Position numbers and translations under genes: made by a program
Source: Allobaculum mucilyticum
Lineage (GTDB): Bacteria; Bacillota_I; Bacilli_A; Erysipelotrichales; Erysipelotrichaceae
Assembly: GCF_022701195.1 (NCBI RefSeq)
Contig: NZ_CP078089.1
Coordinates: 1,302,001 to 1,366,000 of the forward strand
Direction: 5' to 3'
DNA: 64,000 bases
Shown: positions 1 through 8,857 of the stretch, in pieces
Layout: every line of letters starts with the position of its first letter
Position numbering within the stretch: position 1 is the first letter of the stretch
Notes under the pieces: generated by a model
Seen by the model: only the letters and a program-made list of their open reading frames with translations
What the model was told of the DNA's origin: nothing
Database searches by the model: none

Positions 1-3000
1 AACAGCATCTGCTGTCGTATCCTTAGCAAATTTTTTCTCGAAAAGCGTGGATCCGTCGACATTCACAAATTTAATTAAATAGGTACGAACCAGAGCATTC
101 TTTGCGTCTGTCAGTTCTGTGACTTTTGCAGTGACTTCTTCTGGGTTGTTCAGCGATTTATTATCGACAGTACTCTGGGCTTCTGCAATTTTGGTCTGCA
201 GGTTCTGCCAGGAGTCATCGGTATAGTCATCCTGAGGAAGATCTTTCATCTCCTCAATTGCATCGGTGAGCGGTGAGTAGTCCAGCTTGTACTGTGCTCT
301 ATAGGTTGCCGGTGCTGTTGGAGCAGCAAATTCCGGATCCCATTTGTCAAAGTTGTAGCCAGCTTTTTCTGCAGGTGTCGGTGCGCGGTTCTTCACATCA
401 TCTGCGCTTGCGGTTGCATTAAAGTCAATTGTGTGCGAACCGTTTTCGTCGATGAAGGTAATTGTGACTTCAAGATTGTCGATTGCTGACTGAATAGCAG
501 CTAAAGCGCTGTCTACAGCCTCTTTACTTTCGGTTCCATTGTTAACAAGCTCTCTGGCAGTCTCAATCGCGTCTGTGTAAGAAGCAAAGCTGTCAGCGGT
601 GTAGATTGCTTCCGGATTCTCGAGTGCTTCATAAACTTCAATCGCATCTTCAAGAGCGGCGGTATCTGCTTTGATCACAGCGTTATAAACCGCATCATCT
701 GTCGGCTTAGCAGGTTCGGTATCCCATCTGACAAACACATAGCCGTCTTCGATCGTTAATGCGTTTTTTGCTGCTTCTTTGACTGCAGCAAGTTCTTCAT
801 CGGTGCAGTTTTCACCAAGACGGGCTGTATGTTTAATCTCTCCGTCCTGCTGGAAGGTCAGCGTAAATTCGCGTTCAAGCTGATCTTTCTTTGCATTGAT
901 CTCTGCAGCTGCACCGTCAACTTCTTCCTGAGTCGCCGTCGGGGTATCTACAGTTGTCTGACCGTCTGTCACAGCCTGTACATAGGCTTCCCAGCTTTCC
1001 TGGGTATAGTCAGACTCAGTCAGGGTATCCCGTTCAGCAATTGCAGATTTAAGAGAAGACTTGTCAGTCGGCTGATAGAAATTCACTTCTGCAATGGAAG
1101 TGTACATATCAGTGCCGCCTGCTCCGCCTGTATGAAGGACATTCAGTTTTACATACCGGGCTCTGACTGGAGTAAACGTCATCGCATGATATTCTGTGCG
1201 GTTTGCAATATGAACTCCGTCTTCATATTTTTCAAAAGTGAATTCGCCAATTCTTTCGAGGCTATCTTTATCAGTCGAAGCGTAAATCTCAGCAGTGATT
1301 ACATCACCATTGATCGAACCGATATTACCGTGCTGTCTGGGCAGGAAGGTTACATCTGAAAGATCGTATTCATCGCCCAGGTCATAGAGAATCCAGTGCG
1401 GCATTCTCTTGTTAGCTTCTGAGTCGTAGTTCGAATGGTAATACGTGTTCGAATCTTTATCGAGAGTCTTTTCCGCCGGACCGCTGGTTCCGCCTTCCTG
1501 ATTGAGAGCTGCATTATGAATGCAGCTCTCGACTGTAACGCCGCTGTCTGCAGATTTGTTAATCAGCAGATTTTCAATCGGAGCACGATAGAGATAGTCC
1601 GCTGCAACCGGCAATACGCTCTGCAGGAATTTGCTGAATTCTGCATCATTCTCCGGAATCGGGGTATTCAGAATCTCATCGACTTCAGCTTTGCGCTCAG
1701 CCTGAATCAGATTCGGATCAAGAGCTCTCAGGTGGTCGAGAGCTTCCTGAAGAACCTGGTCAGCCACACGTTCAGAGGAAACTGTCACTTCAAATTCTGC
1801 ATGAATATCCGGATTACTTGTGCTGGTTACAGTAATCGTTGCTGTACCCGCATTAACGCCTTCAACATTCCAGCTGATCGTTCCATCTTCACTGGTCACA
1901 TAATAGACGTCTGCAACAGCTGGATCGCTGCTGGTCAGTGTATAGCCGCGATGAGAAATCGAATCCGGATTCACCGAAGCAGTAACTGGAGCTGCTTCTC
2001 CTCTTTTCAGAGAGGCAGGATTGCTGGTCAGTTCGATTGACTCCACTTCTTCAGTATTTGCAAACGCATTGGCTTCAAACTCAGTCAGTGTCAGATGCTG
2101 GTCAATAGTCGCTCCATCCACTCCGCTTCGTCTGGTCTGCTTAATATGCAGGTCAATGTTTTTTACATTTTTTGACCACATGGAAGAAGGAATTTCAAAA
2201 GTAAATACAGTGTCCGGCTTATCGAAAATTCCGCCGTCAAACTCGTAAACAGAATCATCATCAAATGTGACTGTCGCACCAATCTTACGGACACATCCAT
2301 CCTCATTCTGATTACCGCCATAGAGGACAAATGACTTCAGCGGCTGCGGGGTGTTGAGCGCAAAATGAAGGTCAACTGGTGTTTTATGAATGGTTTCATT
2401 ATAAGGATCTCCACCGGATGCCCACATCAGCTCGAATCTTCGATCGCCTTTATCTCCATTAAACAGTCCGTCATAGTTTCTTTGATGAACCATTACATTT
2501 ACGTTATTTCCGTCATCTGTTGCGTACTGTGTTCCTTCTTTTGTGATCGTAATCGCAAAATCACTCTGTCTCAGAACTGCAGTAGCTTTATCTCCGACAG
2601 GAAGCGAGGTAAACACGCACTTTGTAAAATCGGCACTGTTTCCATCCATGCCAATCCGGCTGAGAGGCTGTGCAATATTCAGATCCGAACTGCTGCCTTC
2701 TTCAGTCAGAATTTTCGATGTCTTCTTTGCACGCAGGGTGAACTGTGCAATTGGATGGCTTCCTGAATAGGTGACGCCGTCTTTTTCCATAACAAATGCC
2801 AGGTTGATCGTTGTTTTACCATCTTCTGCTGAGGCAGAGGACCAGTTCTGCATATAGCCGGCCCATTCTGTCATCTGAACAGGATTCTGGCCTTCAGCGG
2901 CAACCAGATCAAAGTCATCCGCATTAAAGGTGAACAGACCACCCATGGCGCTGACATTATTTGCGTCTTCCGTCATGACCGTTACAGTCAGTTCATCGCC

Positions 3001-3786
3001 GCTCTCTACGACAGTTCGATCCGCCTTATAATACAGATTTCCGGAAGCTGCCAGAGCTGGAGAATTGTTGATCACACGGATGAGACCGGCATAATCTGTG
3101 ACGTCCAGGCGTCCGTTGTAGTTCACATCAAGTGCACCAAACGGACTGAATACCGAATTTGTCTCATTCTCAGCAGCCGTCAGTCCAAGATTTGCCTTCA
3201 CTAAAGCAACTGTATCCTGTGAATAAGGAGCACCGTTGACGGTTCCGGATGGTGTATTTTCCGTTCCATTCTGCTTAAAAATTTTGATCTCTGTAGCTCC
3301 AAAGAAATCACCCACTGCTTCCCGGGGAATCATTCGTACATAACGGGCACATGCATTGATCTCTATTGTTTTCGCAGCCGACGAGCCTTCCCATGTAACA
3401 CTCTGCTCCTGCCAGTTGATGCCGTCGATCGACCAGGCGATATCGCCTTTGGTCATTGTTCCGTTGCCTGCATCATCACGGGGATAATACTCCAGCTTGT
3501 CGAGCTGATACACTGCACCCAGATCCGCTGTTAGCTCTCTGCCAAGAGCATCACCGTTCGAATGAAAACCGTTATCTCCGGTCTGCATGACTCGGTCAAA
3601 AGCCAGATCTACTGTATGAGAACCGTAAATATTACCTGTCCAGGTCACATTTACCGGAGTCAGCCAGTTGGCATCTTCGCCTGTTTCTTCCGCATAGATT
3701 GCCACCGGAACTGCCTGCAGCACGCTGCTGGCAGTCGTAAATGCTGTCAGGAAGATCAGCGAGGCCTTCTTGTGAAATTTCGCCAT
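1..3786 (-). CDS. large secreted modular surface protein, N-terminal part (runs off window)
   Basis: Reading right to left this frame is open for 1262 codons and continues past base 1, so only the N-terminal part is seen. A signal peptide covers about residues 1-32 (MAKFHKK, hydrophobic stretch, then AEETGED). About 33-170 resembles an F5/8 type C (discoidin) carbohydrate-binding module. Residues 215-240 contain a dockerin-like calcium loop (DVNYNGRLDVTDY) followed by a cohesin-like beta region. A Big2-like Ig domain lies near 580-670, a second discoidin module at about 737-905, and then come FIVAR-type helical repeats alternating with InlB/Flg_new-like beta repeats ending in KWD or RWD. No catalytic domain is visible in this part; it may lie beyond the edge. 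Such architectures are known from glycan-degrading enzymes of gut Bacillota. Role in host or dietary glycan binding is inference. The start has a good ribosome site (GAAAGGAAC) upstream. Confidence 0.85.
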   Translation of the reverse strand, partial: MAKFHKKASLIFLTAFTTASSVLQAVPVAIYAEETGEDANWLTPVNVTWTGNIYGSHTVDLAFDRVMQTGDNGFHSNGDALGRELTADLGAVYQLDKLEYYPRDDAGNGTMTKGDIAWSIDGINWQEQSVTWEGSSAAKTIEINACARYVRMIPREAVGDFFGATEIKIFKQNGTENTPSGTVNGAPYSQDTVALVKANLGLTAAENETNSVFSPFGALDVNYNGRLDVTDYAGLIRVINNSPALAASGNLYYKADRTVVESGDELTVTVMTEDANNVSAMGGLFTFNADDFDLVAAEGQNPVQMTEWAGYMQNWSSASAEDGKTTINLAFVMEKDGVTYSGSHPIAQFTLRAKKTSKILTEEGSSSDLNIAQPLSRIGMDGNSADFTKCVFTSLPVGDKATAVLRQSDFAITITKEGTQYATDDGNNVNVMVHQRNYDGLFNGDKGDRRFELMWASGGDPYNETIHKTPVDLHFALNTPQPLKSFVLYGGNQNEDGCVRKIGATVTFDDDSVYEFDGGIFDKPDTVFTFEIPSSMWSKNVKNIDLHIKQTRRSGVDGATIDQHLTLTEFEANAFANTEEVESIELTSNPASLKRGEAAPVTASVNPDSISHRGYTLTSSDPAVADVYYVTSEDGTISWNVEGVNAGTATITVTSTSNPDIHAEFEVTVSSERVADQVLQEALDHLRALDPNLIQAERKAEVDEILNTPIPENDAEFSKFLQSVLPVAADYLYRAPIENLLINKSADSGVTVESCIHNAALNQEGGTSGPAEKTLDKDSNTYYHSNYDSEANKRMPHWILYDLGDEYDLSDVTFLPRQHGNIGSINGDVITAEIYASTDKDSLERIGEFTFEKYEDGVHIANRTEYHAMTFTPVRARYVKLNVLHTGGAGGTDMYTSIAEVNFYQPTDKSSLKSAIAERDTLTESDYTQESWEAYVQAVTDGQTTVDTPTATQEEVDGAAAEINAKKDQLEREFTLTFQQDGEIKHTARLGENCTDEELAAVKEAAKNALTIEDGYVFVRWDTEPAKPTDDAVYNAVIKADTAALEDAIEVYEALENPEAIYTADSFASYTDAIETARELVNNGTESKEAVDSALAAIQSAIDNLEVTITFIDENGSHTIDFNATASADDVKNRAPTPAEKAGYNFDKWDPEFAAPTAPATYRAQYKLDYSPLTDAIEEMKDLPQDDYTDDSWQNLQTKIAEAQSTVDNKSLNNPEEVTAKVTELTDAKNALVRTYLIKFVNVDGSTLFEKKFAKDTTADAV

Positions 3787-3865
3787 ATTGTTCCTTTCTA
3801 TTTTTCTCTTATTTCTTCTCTCTTTTAAATCACTTAAGCAGCAACAGCGATTTGCCAGATCGCCA

Positions 3866-3879
3866 ATTAAGCGCTTACA
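3866..3879 (-). promoter_or_regulatory. candidate cre (CcpA) site upstream of the surface protein
   Basis: On the minus strand this reads TGTAAGCGCTTAAT, matching the cre consensus TGWAARCGYTWNCW at 13 of 14 positions. It lies about 80 bp upstream of the start codon, beside a TATGCT box, so carbon catabolite repression is plausible. No ccpA gene is in the window. Confidence 0.5.
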
Positions 3880-4025
3880 CAAAGCATACTCCATGGGGTG
3901 AATATTTTTTTGCACCCGTACTGAAATTTGCATATTTCCAGACCAATTGTGCAGAGAACCGGGACTGACAGATATTCTGGATGTATTCAGGTCAATTTAA
4001 GAAACACGCAGCAGATATAAGAAAA

Positions 4026-4049
4026 GCCGGGCAGTCTCTTCTGTCCGGC
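4026..4049 (-). terminator. rho-independent terminator of the GntR/ABC operon
   Basis: A 9-bp stem (GCCGGaCAG / CTGcCCGGC, one mismatch) with a 6-base loop is followed on the minus strand by TTTTC. It lies just downstream of the permease stop codon. Confidence 0.7.
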
Positions 4050-4112
4050 AAAACATTCTTAATTTTTTATGTTCTCACCCTGACTCATAATCAGGTACGA
4101 GGGAAGGTCCGC

Positions 4113-4799
4113 TCAGTTCTGGTCCGTTTTTGCAACCAGAACTGGAGCAATAATATATGAAAGGACAAAGAGAATCGCCATGATCGCCAGTCCCCACCAG
4201 AGAATTTCAAGATGCATGGAAAATTCAGCCGCAGCACCTGCGATTTCCATTGCTCCGGATTCAGTGACCGCAATCGTGCTTTCCGTCATGGCTGCACTGG
4301 CCTCGCTGATTTTCTGCGACCAGATTCCAACCACAATCGCACCAGGAAGCAAAGATCCGAAAATCGAAATGATAAACGAGTTTTTCGGCAGAACCGCAAG
4401 CATCGGAATGCCAAATACAGCAGCCGACAGGCTCAGCACGATTCCAATCAGCATGCTGATTTCTAGCGATTCCTGATCCGAACCGCCGGTTATCAGCATG
4501 GTAATCGCAAAGCCCAGAACAAATCCGGCCAGTCCGCACAGCAGACTGAGGATGTACTTTTCACGAAGCGCGTTTGCACGTGATACAGGAAGCGTAGTCT
4601 GGTACGAATACCAGCCGCCCATTTTATCCGTGATCAGACTCGATACGCCCTGCATGACAAAATAGATGGTGACAAAAGACAGGATGCCTGATTCCGCACC
4701 GAAATAGACAAGCATGAGCGTGACAGCCGCAAACACCAGAAGCAGTGCCGGCCATGTTTTATACAGGGTAAGAAAATCCTTTTTCAATAGTCCCTTCAT
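4113..4799 (-). CDS. ABC-2 type transporter permease
   Basis: A 228-residue integral membrane protein with about six hydrophobic segments (for example LLLVFAAVTLMLVYF near 20 and AIMAILFVLSYIIAPVLVA near the end). A short cytosolic N-terminus MKGLLKKDFLTLYK is typical of ABC-2 permeases of the YtrA/BcrA-linked class. The ATG overlaps the stop of the upstream ATPase gene (ATGA at 4796-4799), so the two are translationally coupled and probably form one exporter with two copies of each subunit. The substrate cannot be read from sequence. Related GntR-ABC operons in Bacillota respond to cell-wall antibiotics or peptides; applying that here is inference. Confidence 0.8.
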   Translation of the reverse strand: MKGLLKKDFLTLYKTWPALLLVFAAVTLMLVYFGAESGILSFVTIYFVMQGVSSLITDKMGGWYSYQTTLPVSRANALREKYILSLLCGLAGFVLGFAITMLITGGSDQESLEISMLIGIVLSLSAAVFGIPMLAVLPKNSFIISIFGSLLPGAIVVGIWSQKISEASAAMTESTIAVTESGAMEIAGAAAEFSMHLEILWWGLAIMAILFVLSYIIAPVLVAKTDQN

Positions 4800-5659
4800 A
4801 GCTTTACTTCGTCTCCTTTGGAAAGCATGACGATCATGTCATCAAGCGTTGCCGGCGTGATCGCATAATCCGGATACCGGCGGGAAAACTCTGCCCGGTT
4901 ACGGATCAGTGCTTCCGTATTCATGGACTGCCTGCGCGTAACCGCAATCAGAGCATCGTCCACAAAGCCTGCCTGATCGCTGGTCAGCTGAGCAATTCCG
5001 TAGTTTTCAAGTTCTTCCCGGCTGATCTCAAAGAGCAGCCGGCCATCCTGAATGTACAGAATGGAATCCGCAATTCTCTCCAGATCCGATGTGATATGGC
5101 TGGTCATCAGAATGGCATGATTTTCATCTTCCATGAACTCCTGCAGCAGATCGAGGATCTCTTCCCGGACAACCGGATCCAGACCGGCTGTCGCTTCATC
5201 AAGCAGAAGCAGATCTGCGTTATGACAGAGTGCCACCGCAATGGAGAGCTTTACGCTCATGCCCCGGCTCATCTGTGCAATCTTGCGATCGAGCGGAACA
5301 TCAAAGCGTTCCAGAAACCGGAAGAAGTTCTCTTCCTGCCAGTCTTCAAACAGATCCTTCATGATGGAAGAAATCATCTTTGCGTTAAAAACGCCGGGAA
5401 ATCCCTTCGCATCGGAAGAATAGCCGACGCAGTTATGAATCTTCGGGTTAGCAAGCGCGTTGGTCCCATAGATCTCTACTGTTCCGGAGTCAGGAATTAC
5501 CTGACCGAGAATGCAGCTGATCGTTGTACTCTTGCCTGAACCGTTCTCGCCGATCAGGCCAACCACGCTACCTTTCTTTACCGAAAATGAAATGTCCTTA
5601 AGCGCGAACCGCTTAAACGATTTGTTCAGTTTGCTGACTGTTAATGCATCATCTTTCAT
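4796..5659 (-). CDS. ABC transporter ATP-binding protein
   Basis: A 287-residue ATPase. Walker A is GENGSGKST near residue 40, the signature region is MSRGMSVKLSIAVALC and Walker B is LLLLDEATAGLD, followed by an H-loop (TSHI). It drives the adjacent ABC-2 permease. I chose the ATG at 5659 (MKDDALTVSKLNK) because it gives the usual N-terminus; a longer frame to 5704 overlaps the end of the GntR gene and has no better ribosome site. The start overlaps the GntR stop codon by 11 bp, so translation was originally coupled to the regulator. The GntR frame is now broken upstream (see that entry), which could lower coupling or leave the operon without its repressor. Confidence 0.88.
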   Translation of the reverse strand: MKDDALTVSKLNKSFKRFALKDISFSVKKGSVVGLIGENGSGKSTTISCILGQVIPDSGTVEIYGTNALANPKIHNCVGYSSDAKGFPGVFNAKMISSIMKDLFEDWQEENFFRFLERFDVPLDRKIAQMSRGMSVKLSIAVALCHNADLLLLDEATAGLDPVVREEILDLLQEFMEDENHAILMTSHITSDLERIADSILYIQDGRLLFEISREELENYGIAQLTSDQAGFVDDALIAVTRRQSMNTEALIRNRAEFSRRYPDYAITPATLDDMIVMLSKGDEVKL

Positions 5660-6061
5660 GATCTTCGTCCTCATACAGCAGACGGGTAAGTGAAAGCAGC
5701 TCATCCAGCGAGAGCGAGCAGGCGTTCGAGAGATCGATGACTTCTTCGATCTTTTCTTCCAGCTCTCTTCGCTTCACTTCCAGCACTGCGCTTCGATCAA
5801 CATGCGCAACCACTGTTCCCCGACCGACGGCCGATTCAATCAGGCCGTCTTTTTTCAGATTCTCATAGGCCTTCTGTACGGTGATCACACTCACTTTCAG
5901 CATACGGGCAAGTGCACGCATGCTGGGAATTGAGCTTCCCTCTTCAAGAGCACCGGAAAGAATCTGGCTGCGAATCTGCGTTTCGATCTGTTCATAAACG
6001 TTTCGATCTGTTCATAAATAGGGACGTCTCCCTTAAAACTCAGAACGATTTCCAGTTCCAT
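5649..6061 (-). pseudogene. YtrA-type GntR regulator, frameshifted by a 20-bp tandem duplication
   Basis: The N-terminal part (MELEIVLSFKGDVPIYEQIE) is in one frame. The rest of the winged helix and the C-terminal tail (MRALARMLKVSVITVQKAYENL, ending DEDHER) is in another. The break is exactly at a perfect-looking tandem repeat (5981-6000 and 6001-6020). Removing one 20-base copy restores one frame of about 130 codons reading YEQIETQIRSQILSG, the normal GntR helix 1. This small regulator class (HTH plus a short helical tail) typically represses its own operon with the downstream ABC genes and is released by the transporter's stress signal. The gene is either inactive, or the duplication is reversible or an assembly error. 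A shortened HTH-lacking or HTH-only product could still be made from internal ATGs such as 5921. Confidence 0.85.
5981..6020. repeat. 20-bp tandem duplication inside the GntR gene
   Basis: Two adjacent copies of tttcgatctgttcataaa plus a variable dinucleotide (cg in the first, ta in the second). Since 20 is not a multiple of three, the second copy shifts the reading frame. Slipped-strand gain or loss of one copy would toggle the gene. Confidence 0.9.
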
Positions 6062-6087
6062 ACGTATCCTTTCTGTAATTGTTCGAA

Positions 6088-6099
6088 TGTATATATACA
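6088..6099. promoter_or_regulatory. palindrome in the GntR/ABC promoter, candidate operator
   Basis: A perfect 12-bp palindrome TGTATATATACA lies about 28 bp upstream of the GntR start codon, where the -10 region would be. YtrA-type GntR proteins bind palindromes at their own promoters, so autoregulation is a reasonable inference. Confidence 0.4.
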
Positions 6100-6148
6100 C
6101 TAAGTACAATAATCACATTTCATTCCGTGCGCAACCCATAAAACGAAA

Positions 6149-6225
6149 AAATGCAGACAGCCTGCGGGCAATGAACGTGAATATATAGTTCACATTCATT
6201 TCACCCGGATTAGCTGTCTGCATTT
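6149..6225 (-). terminator. long-stem terminator downstream of the aldo-keto reductase
   Basis: The arms 6149-6161 and 6213-6225 pair perfectly over 13 bp (aaatgcagacagc). The interior contains a second imperfect stem (ATGAA..GTGAA / TTCAC..TTCAT). On the minus strand the outer stem runs into TTTTTCGTTTT, as expected for termination after the reductase. Confidence 0.65.
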
Positions 6226-6293
6226 CACTTTAAGTGTTAGATAACGGCTCTGCGGTTCAGTTTTCTTCTGATCGTAGCGGCATCAGGATCTGA

Positions 6294-7145
6294 CTAGTCG
6301 CTGATTTTCATTGCGTGGAGCAGTTCTGTAAATGCCGGATCGCTGTGATCGACGATTTCAGAACGGCCGGTATCCAGTGTCGAAATCTTCTGCATTTCTT
6401 CATCGGTCAGTTCAAAATCCCAGATCTCGAAGTTCTCTTCGATGCGTGCGGTATGAACGGATTTCGGGATGACAACAACACCGCGCTGGATGTTCCAGCG
6501 AAGAATAACCTGACCAACAGTTTTACCATGCGCTTTTGCGATCTCTTCAAGAACCGGATTGGTGAAGATGCCGAATTTTCCTTCTGCGAATGGTCCCCAG
6601 GCTTCCGGCTGAACATGATATTTCTTCATCGTCTCAAGCGCTTTGTTCTGCTGGAAGAACGGATGCAGTTCGACCTGATCGACTTCCGGCTGTGTGTTTA
6701 CAGTCAGGCAGAAGTCTGCAAGACGTTCCGGATAGAAGTTGGATACGCCGATTGCACGGACTTTTCCTGCTTTATACGCTTCTTCCATTGCTCTCCATGC
6801 ACCGAAGATATCGCCCATCGGCTGATGAATCAGGAGCAGATCGATATAGTCGGTATCAAGTTTGCGCAGGCAGCGTTCAATGCCTTTCTTTGCACCTTCA
6901 TAGCTCATATCGGATACCCAGAGCTTTGTTGTCAGGAAAATCTCCGAACGGTCGATGCCGCTTTCTTTGATGGCCTGGGCGACTGCTTCTTCATTTCCAT
7001 ATGCTGCAGCCGTATCGATCAGACGATAGCCTGTATGCAGTGCATCCAGAACTGCTTTCTTGCAGATTTCTGGATCCGGTACCTGGAAAACTCCGAATCC
7101 TTCCATCGGCATTTTTACTCCGTTATTCAGTGTGACGTATTCCAT
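6294..7145 (-). CDS. aldo/keto reductase (2,5-diketo-gluconate reductase-like)
   Basis: A 283-residue single-domain NAD(P)H oxidoreductase of the AKR superfamily that reduces aldehydes or ketones. The catalytic tetrad is visible: Asp44 and Tyr49 (LIDTAAAYGNE), Lys74 (TTKLW) and His107 (LLIHQP). The cofactor-binding C-terminal signature IPKSVHTARIEENFEIWDFEL is present. Length matches the family. It is transcribed divergently from a LysR gene that is now interrupted by stop codons; LysR-AKR pairs are common and the LysR protein usually controls the reductase. The physiological substrate is unknown. A GCCGC-ttat-GCGGC hairpin sits just before the ribosome site (7161-7174). Confidence 0.9.
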   Translation of the reverse strand: MEYVTLNNGVKMPMEGFGVFQVPDPEICKKAVLDALHTGYRLIDTAAAYGNEEAVAQAIKESGIDRSEIFLTTKLWVSDMSYEGAKKGIERCLRKLDTDYIDLLLIHQPMGDIFGAWRAMEEAYKAGKVRAIGVSNFYPERLADFCLTVNTQPEVDQVELHPFFQQNKALETMKKYHVQPEAWGPFAEGKFGIFTNPVLEEIAKAHGKTVGQVILRWNIQRGVVVIPKSVHTARIEENFEIWDFELTDEEMQKISTLDTGRSEIVDHSDPAFTELLHAMKISD

Positions 7146-7297
7146 GATTTCTGCCTTTCCGCCGCTTATGCGGCTTTTCTGTTTCAGCCAGAGATAATTC
7201 TCTTCTTTATCTGCCTGTCATCCTCACAATGAGAAAAATGAGATTGAGCTGCAGGACAGTTTGTTCTGCCATCTATCAGGCTCTCTCTGGCTTGCAT

Positions 7298-7310
7298 GAA
7301 TATCGTATTC
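7298..7310. promoter_or_regulatory. candidate LysR box between the reductase and the LysR gene
   Basis: The interrupted palindrome GAATA-TCG-TATTC lies in the divergent promoter region and has the T-N11-A form typical of LysR-type regulator boxes. This is pattern-based inference. Confidence 0.4.
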
Positions 7311-7339
7311 CGCATCCGCAATAAAAAAGAGTATCGGAA

Positions 7340-8209
7340 ATGGAATCCACTATAAGCCACGCTTATACTGAAACTATGATTGAACTTCGTTTATGGCAGA
7401 TCCTTGCCGTGTTTGCACAGGAAGGAACGCTTTCCGCTTCCGCAAAGCGGCTTCATATCTCTCAGCCCGCTCTTTCCCAGGCACTGGTCCGACTGGAAAA
7501 AGAACTTGGCGTTTCACTTTGCGAGCGCAGTTCGCATAACCGCATTTCACTCAATGAGCGCGGAAAAGAAGCCGCAAAAAAAGCACAGGCTCTGCTCGAT
7601 CAGGCCACTGCTCTCGAAACGGAACTGCGCGCAGCCAGTGCACTGAACATCGGAATCTGTGCTCCCGTACCCGCAGACCTTCTGCGCGAACCGCTTGAAC
7701 AAACATTTCATCAGCAAGCCCGTTTTGTCATGGAAGAAAGCCCTGACTCCCTGCTTCTTCGTCTGCAAAGCGGTCAGTACCGGCTCATTGTCTCCTGACG
7801 TCCGGAAACCGAAACCGCCCTCTATTGCAGAAAGCGGGAAGAAGAATCGCTGTCTCTGGCAATCCCGAAAAACCATCCCCTTGCTTCAAGAGAAATCACC
7901 CGGGATGAAGACCTGGTCGGACAGAGTCTTCTGCTCTACCGCCGGATTGGCTGGTGGAACCAGATCGTCAAAGACTGACTGTCCAGAACTGACTTTCTGT
8001 CCATCGACAGCGAAACAACCTTTTCCAATGCTGCATCGCTGGGTGCATTTCCTTTCTTCATCTCCGATCACCTCATCGATGATCTTTCGTTTGCCAATCC
8101 AGAACAGTTTGTCTTCCGTCCAGCAGAAAACATGAAAGTGGAATACTACCTCATCTGCCCGGCAGCCGATCAGAGCATGGTGCGTCTGATTCAGGAACTC
8201 TACAGATAG
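7340..8209 (+). pseudogene. LysR family regulator with two in-frame TGA codons
   Basis: One frame encodes a whole LysR protein of 289 codons, the usual family length. The N-terminal HTH is clear (LWQILAVFAQEGTLSASAKRLHISQPALSQALVRLE), followed by a linker helix and an effector domain ending VRLIQELYR. The frame is interrupted only by TGA at 7796-7798 (after RLIVS) and TGA at 7976-7978 (after NQIVKD). There are no indels and no other stops. Both TGAs are followed by C, a leaky context. The natural start may be 7376 (MIELRLWQ). Three explanations are open: recent pseudogene, readthrough, or sequencing error. Elsewhere in the window TGA is a normal stop and Trp is TGG, so a genome-wide code change is unlikely. 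It probably controlled the divergent reductase. Confidence 0.85.
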
Positions 8210-8857
8210 AACCGGACGCTGAGCTTTCTTAGCATTGTTGCAGATCATCTGAATTGCGGCACTGCTCTGAAGAAACAGGAGTGCTGCGTGCCTCTCTGAT
8301 ACATTCTCAACGGCTCAGAAGCCTGAACCAGCCGCTTTACGATCTCCCCTCTGCAGTCTCGCTTTGTAATCTGGGACAGATACAATCCCCAGAAAAAGCT
8401 GCAGAAAACGCATCGCCATTCTCACCGCAAAACCGAAACAGAAAACAGATCAGAAAAGCGTCTGCTTACCAGCAACATCCGTGTCTGAGTGCAGTGATGG
8501 ACAACTGGAAATCAATGAATTTGATGACGATCATAGAGCAGTCATCATGGACTCAGGTCATATCAAAGCCGTGGGCGTTCCTTTAAGATTGAATAACGAT
8601 CTCAATTTCCCAGAAAAAGCAGCAGGTCTTCCAGGCATCTTCCTGGGTCAGTTTTCAAAGAATACAGTCCGAATATCTGTTTCCCTTTTGAACCAGTGGC
8701 CTTTCCCTCCCATACCCATGCTGGTTCAAACCTGTAATCTCATTTCTGGCCATGAATCCTGGGACAATTAAAAGGGAGCCTCGGAAAAAGCTCTCAAATA
8801 GGCTGGAATCGCAAAAACGAGCGATTCGTATAGTGAAGCTCATTTGGAAAGTTTGGT
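8210..8857. other. gene-poor stretch, probable decayed coding DNA
   Basis: No frame here can be assigned. Short frames (for example codons reading LEINEFDDDHRAVI near 8500-8550) have coding-like composition but are interrupted and have no start context. I read it as worn-down sequence between two damaged genes. Confidence 0.4.

Larger units (their letters stand above)
3787..4112. other. intergenic region: promoter of the surface protein and terminator of the ABC operon
   Basis: No gene is seen. The right part carries the terminator of the ABC operon (4026-4049). The left part carries the minus-strand leader of the surface protein with a cre-like site (3866-3879) and two TTTGCA motifs (3909-3914, 3927-3932). 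Confidence 0.6.

Noticed and set aside
7161-7174. GCCGC-ttat-GCGGC hairpin followed by TTTT, terminator-like on the plus strand
   Set aside because: No plus-strand gene lies upstream. It sits in the leader of the minus-strand reductase gene and is more likely a leader structure or chance.
7340-8209. Genome-wide reassignment of UGA to Trp
   Set aside because: TGA terminates many intact genes here at the expected family length, and Trp is TGG throughout, including in this LysR gene itself.
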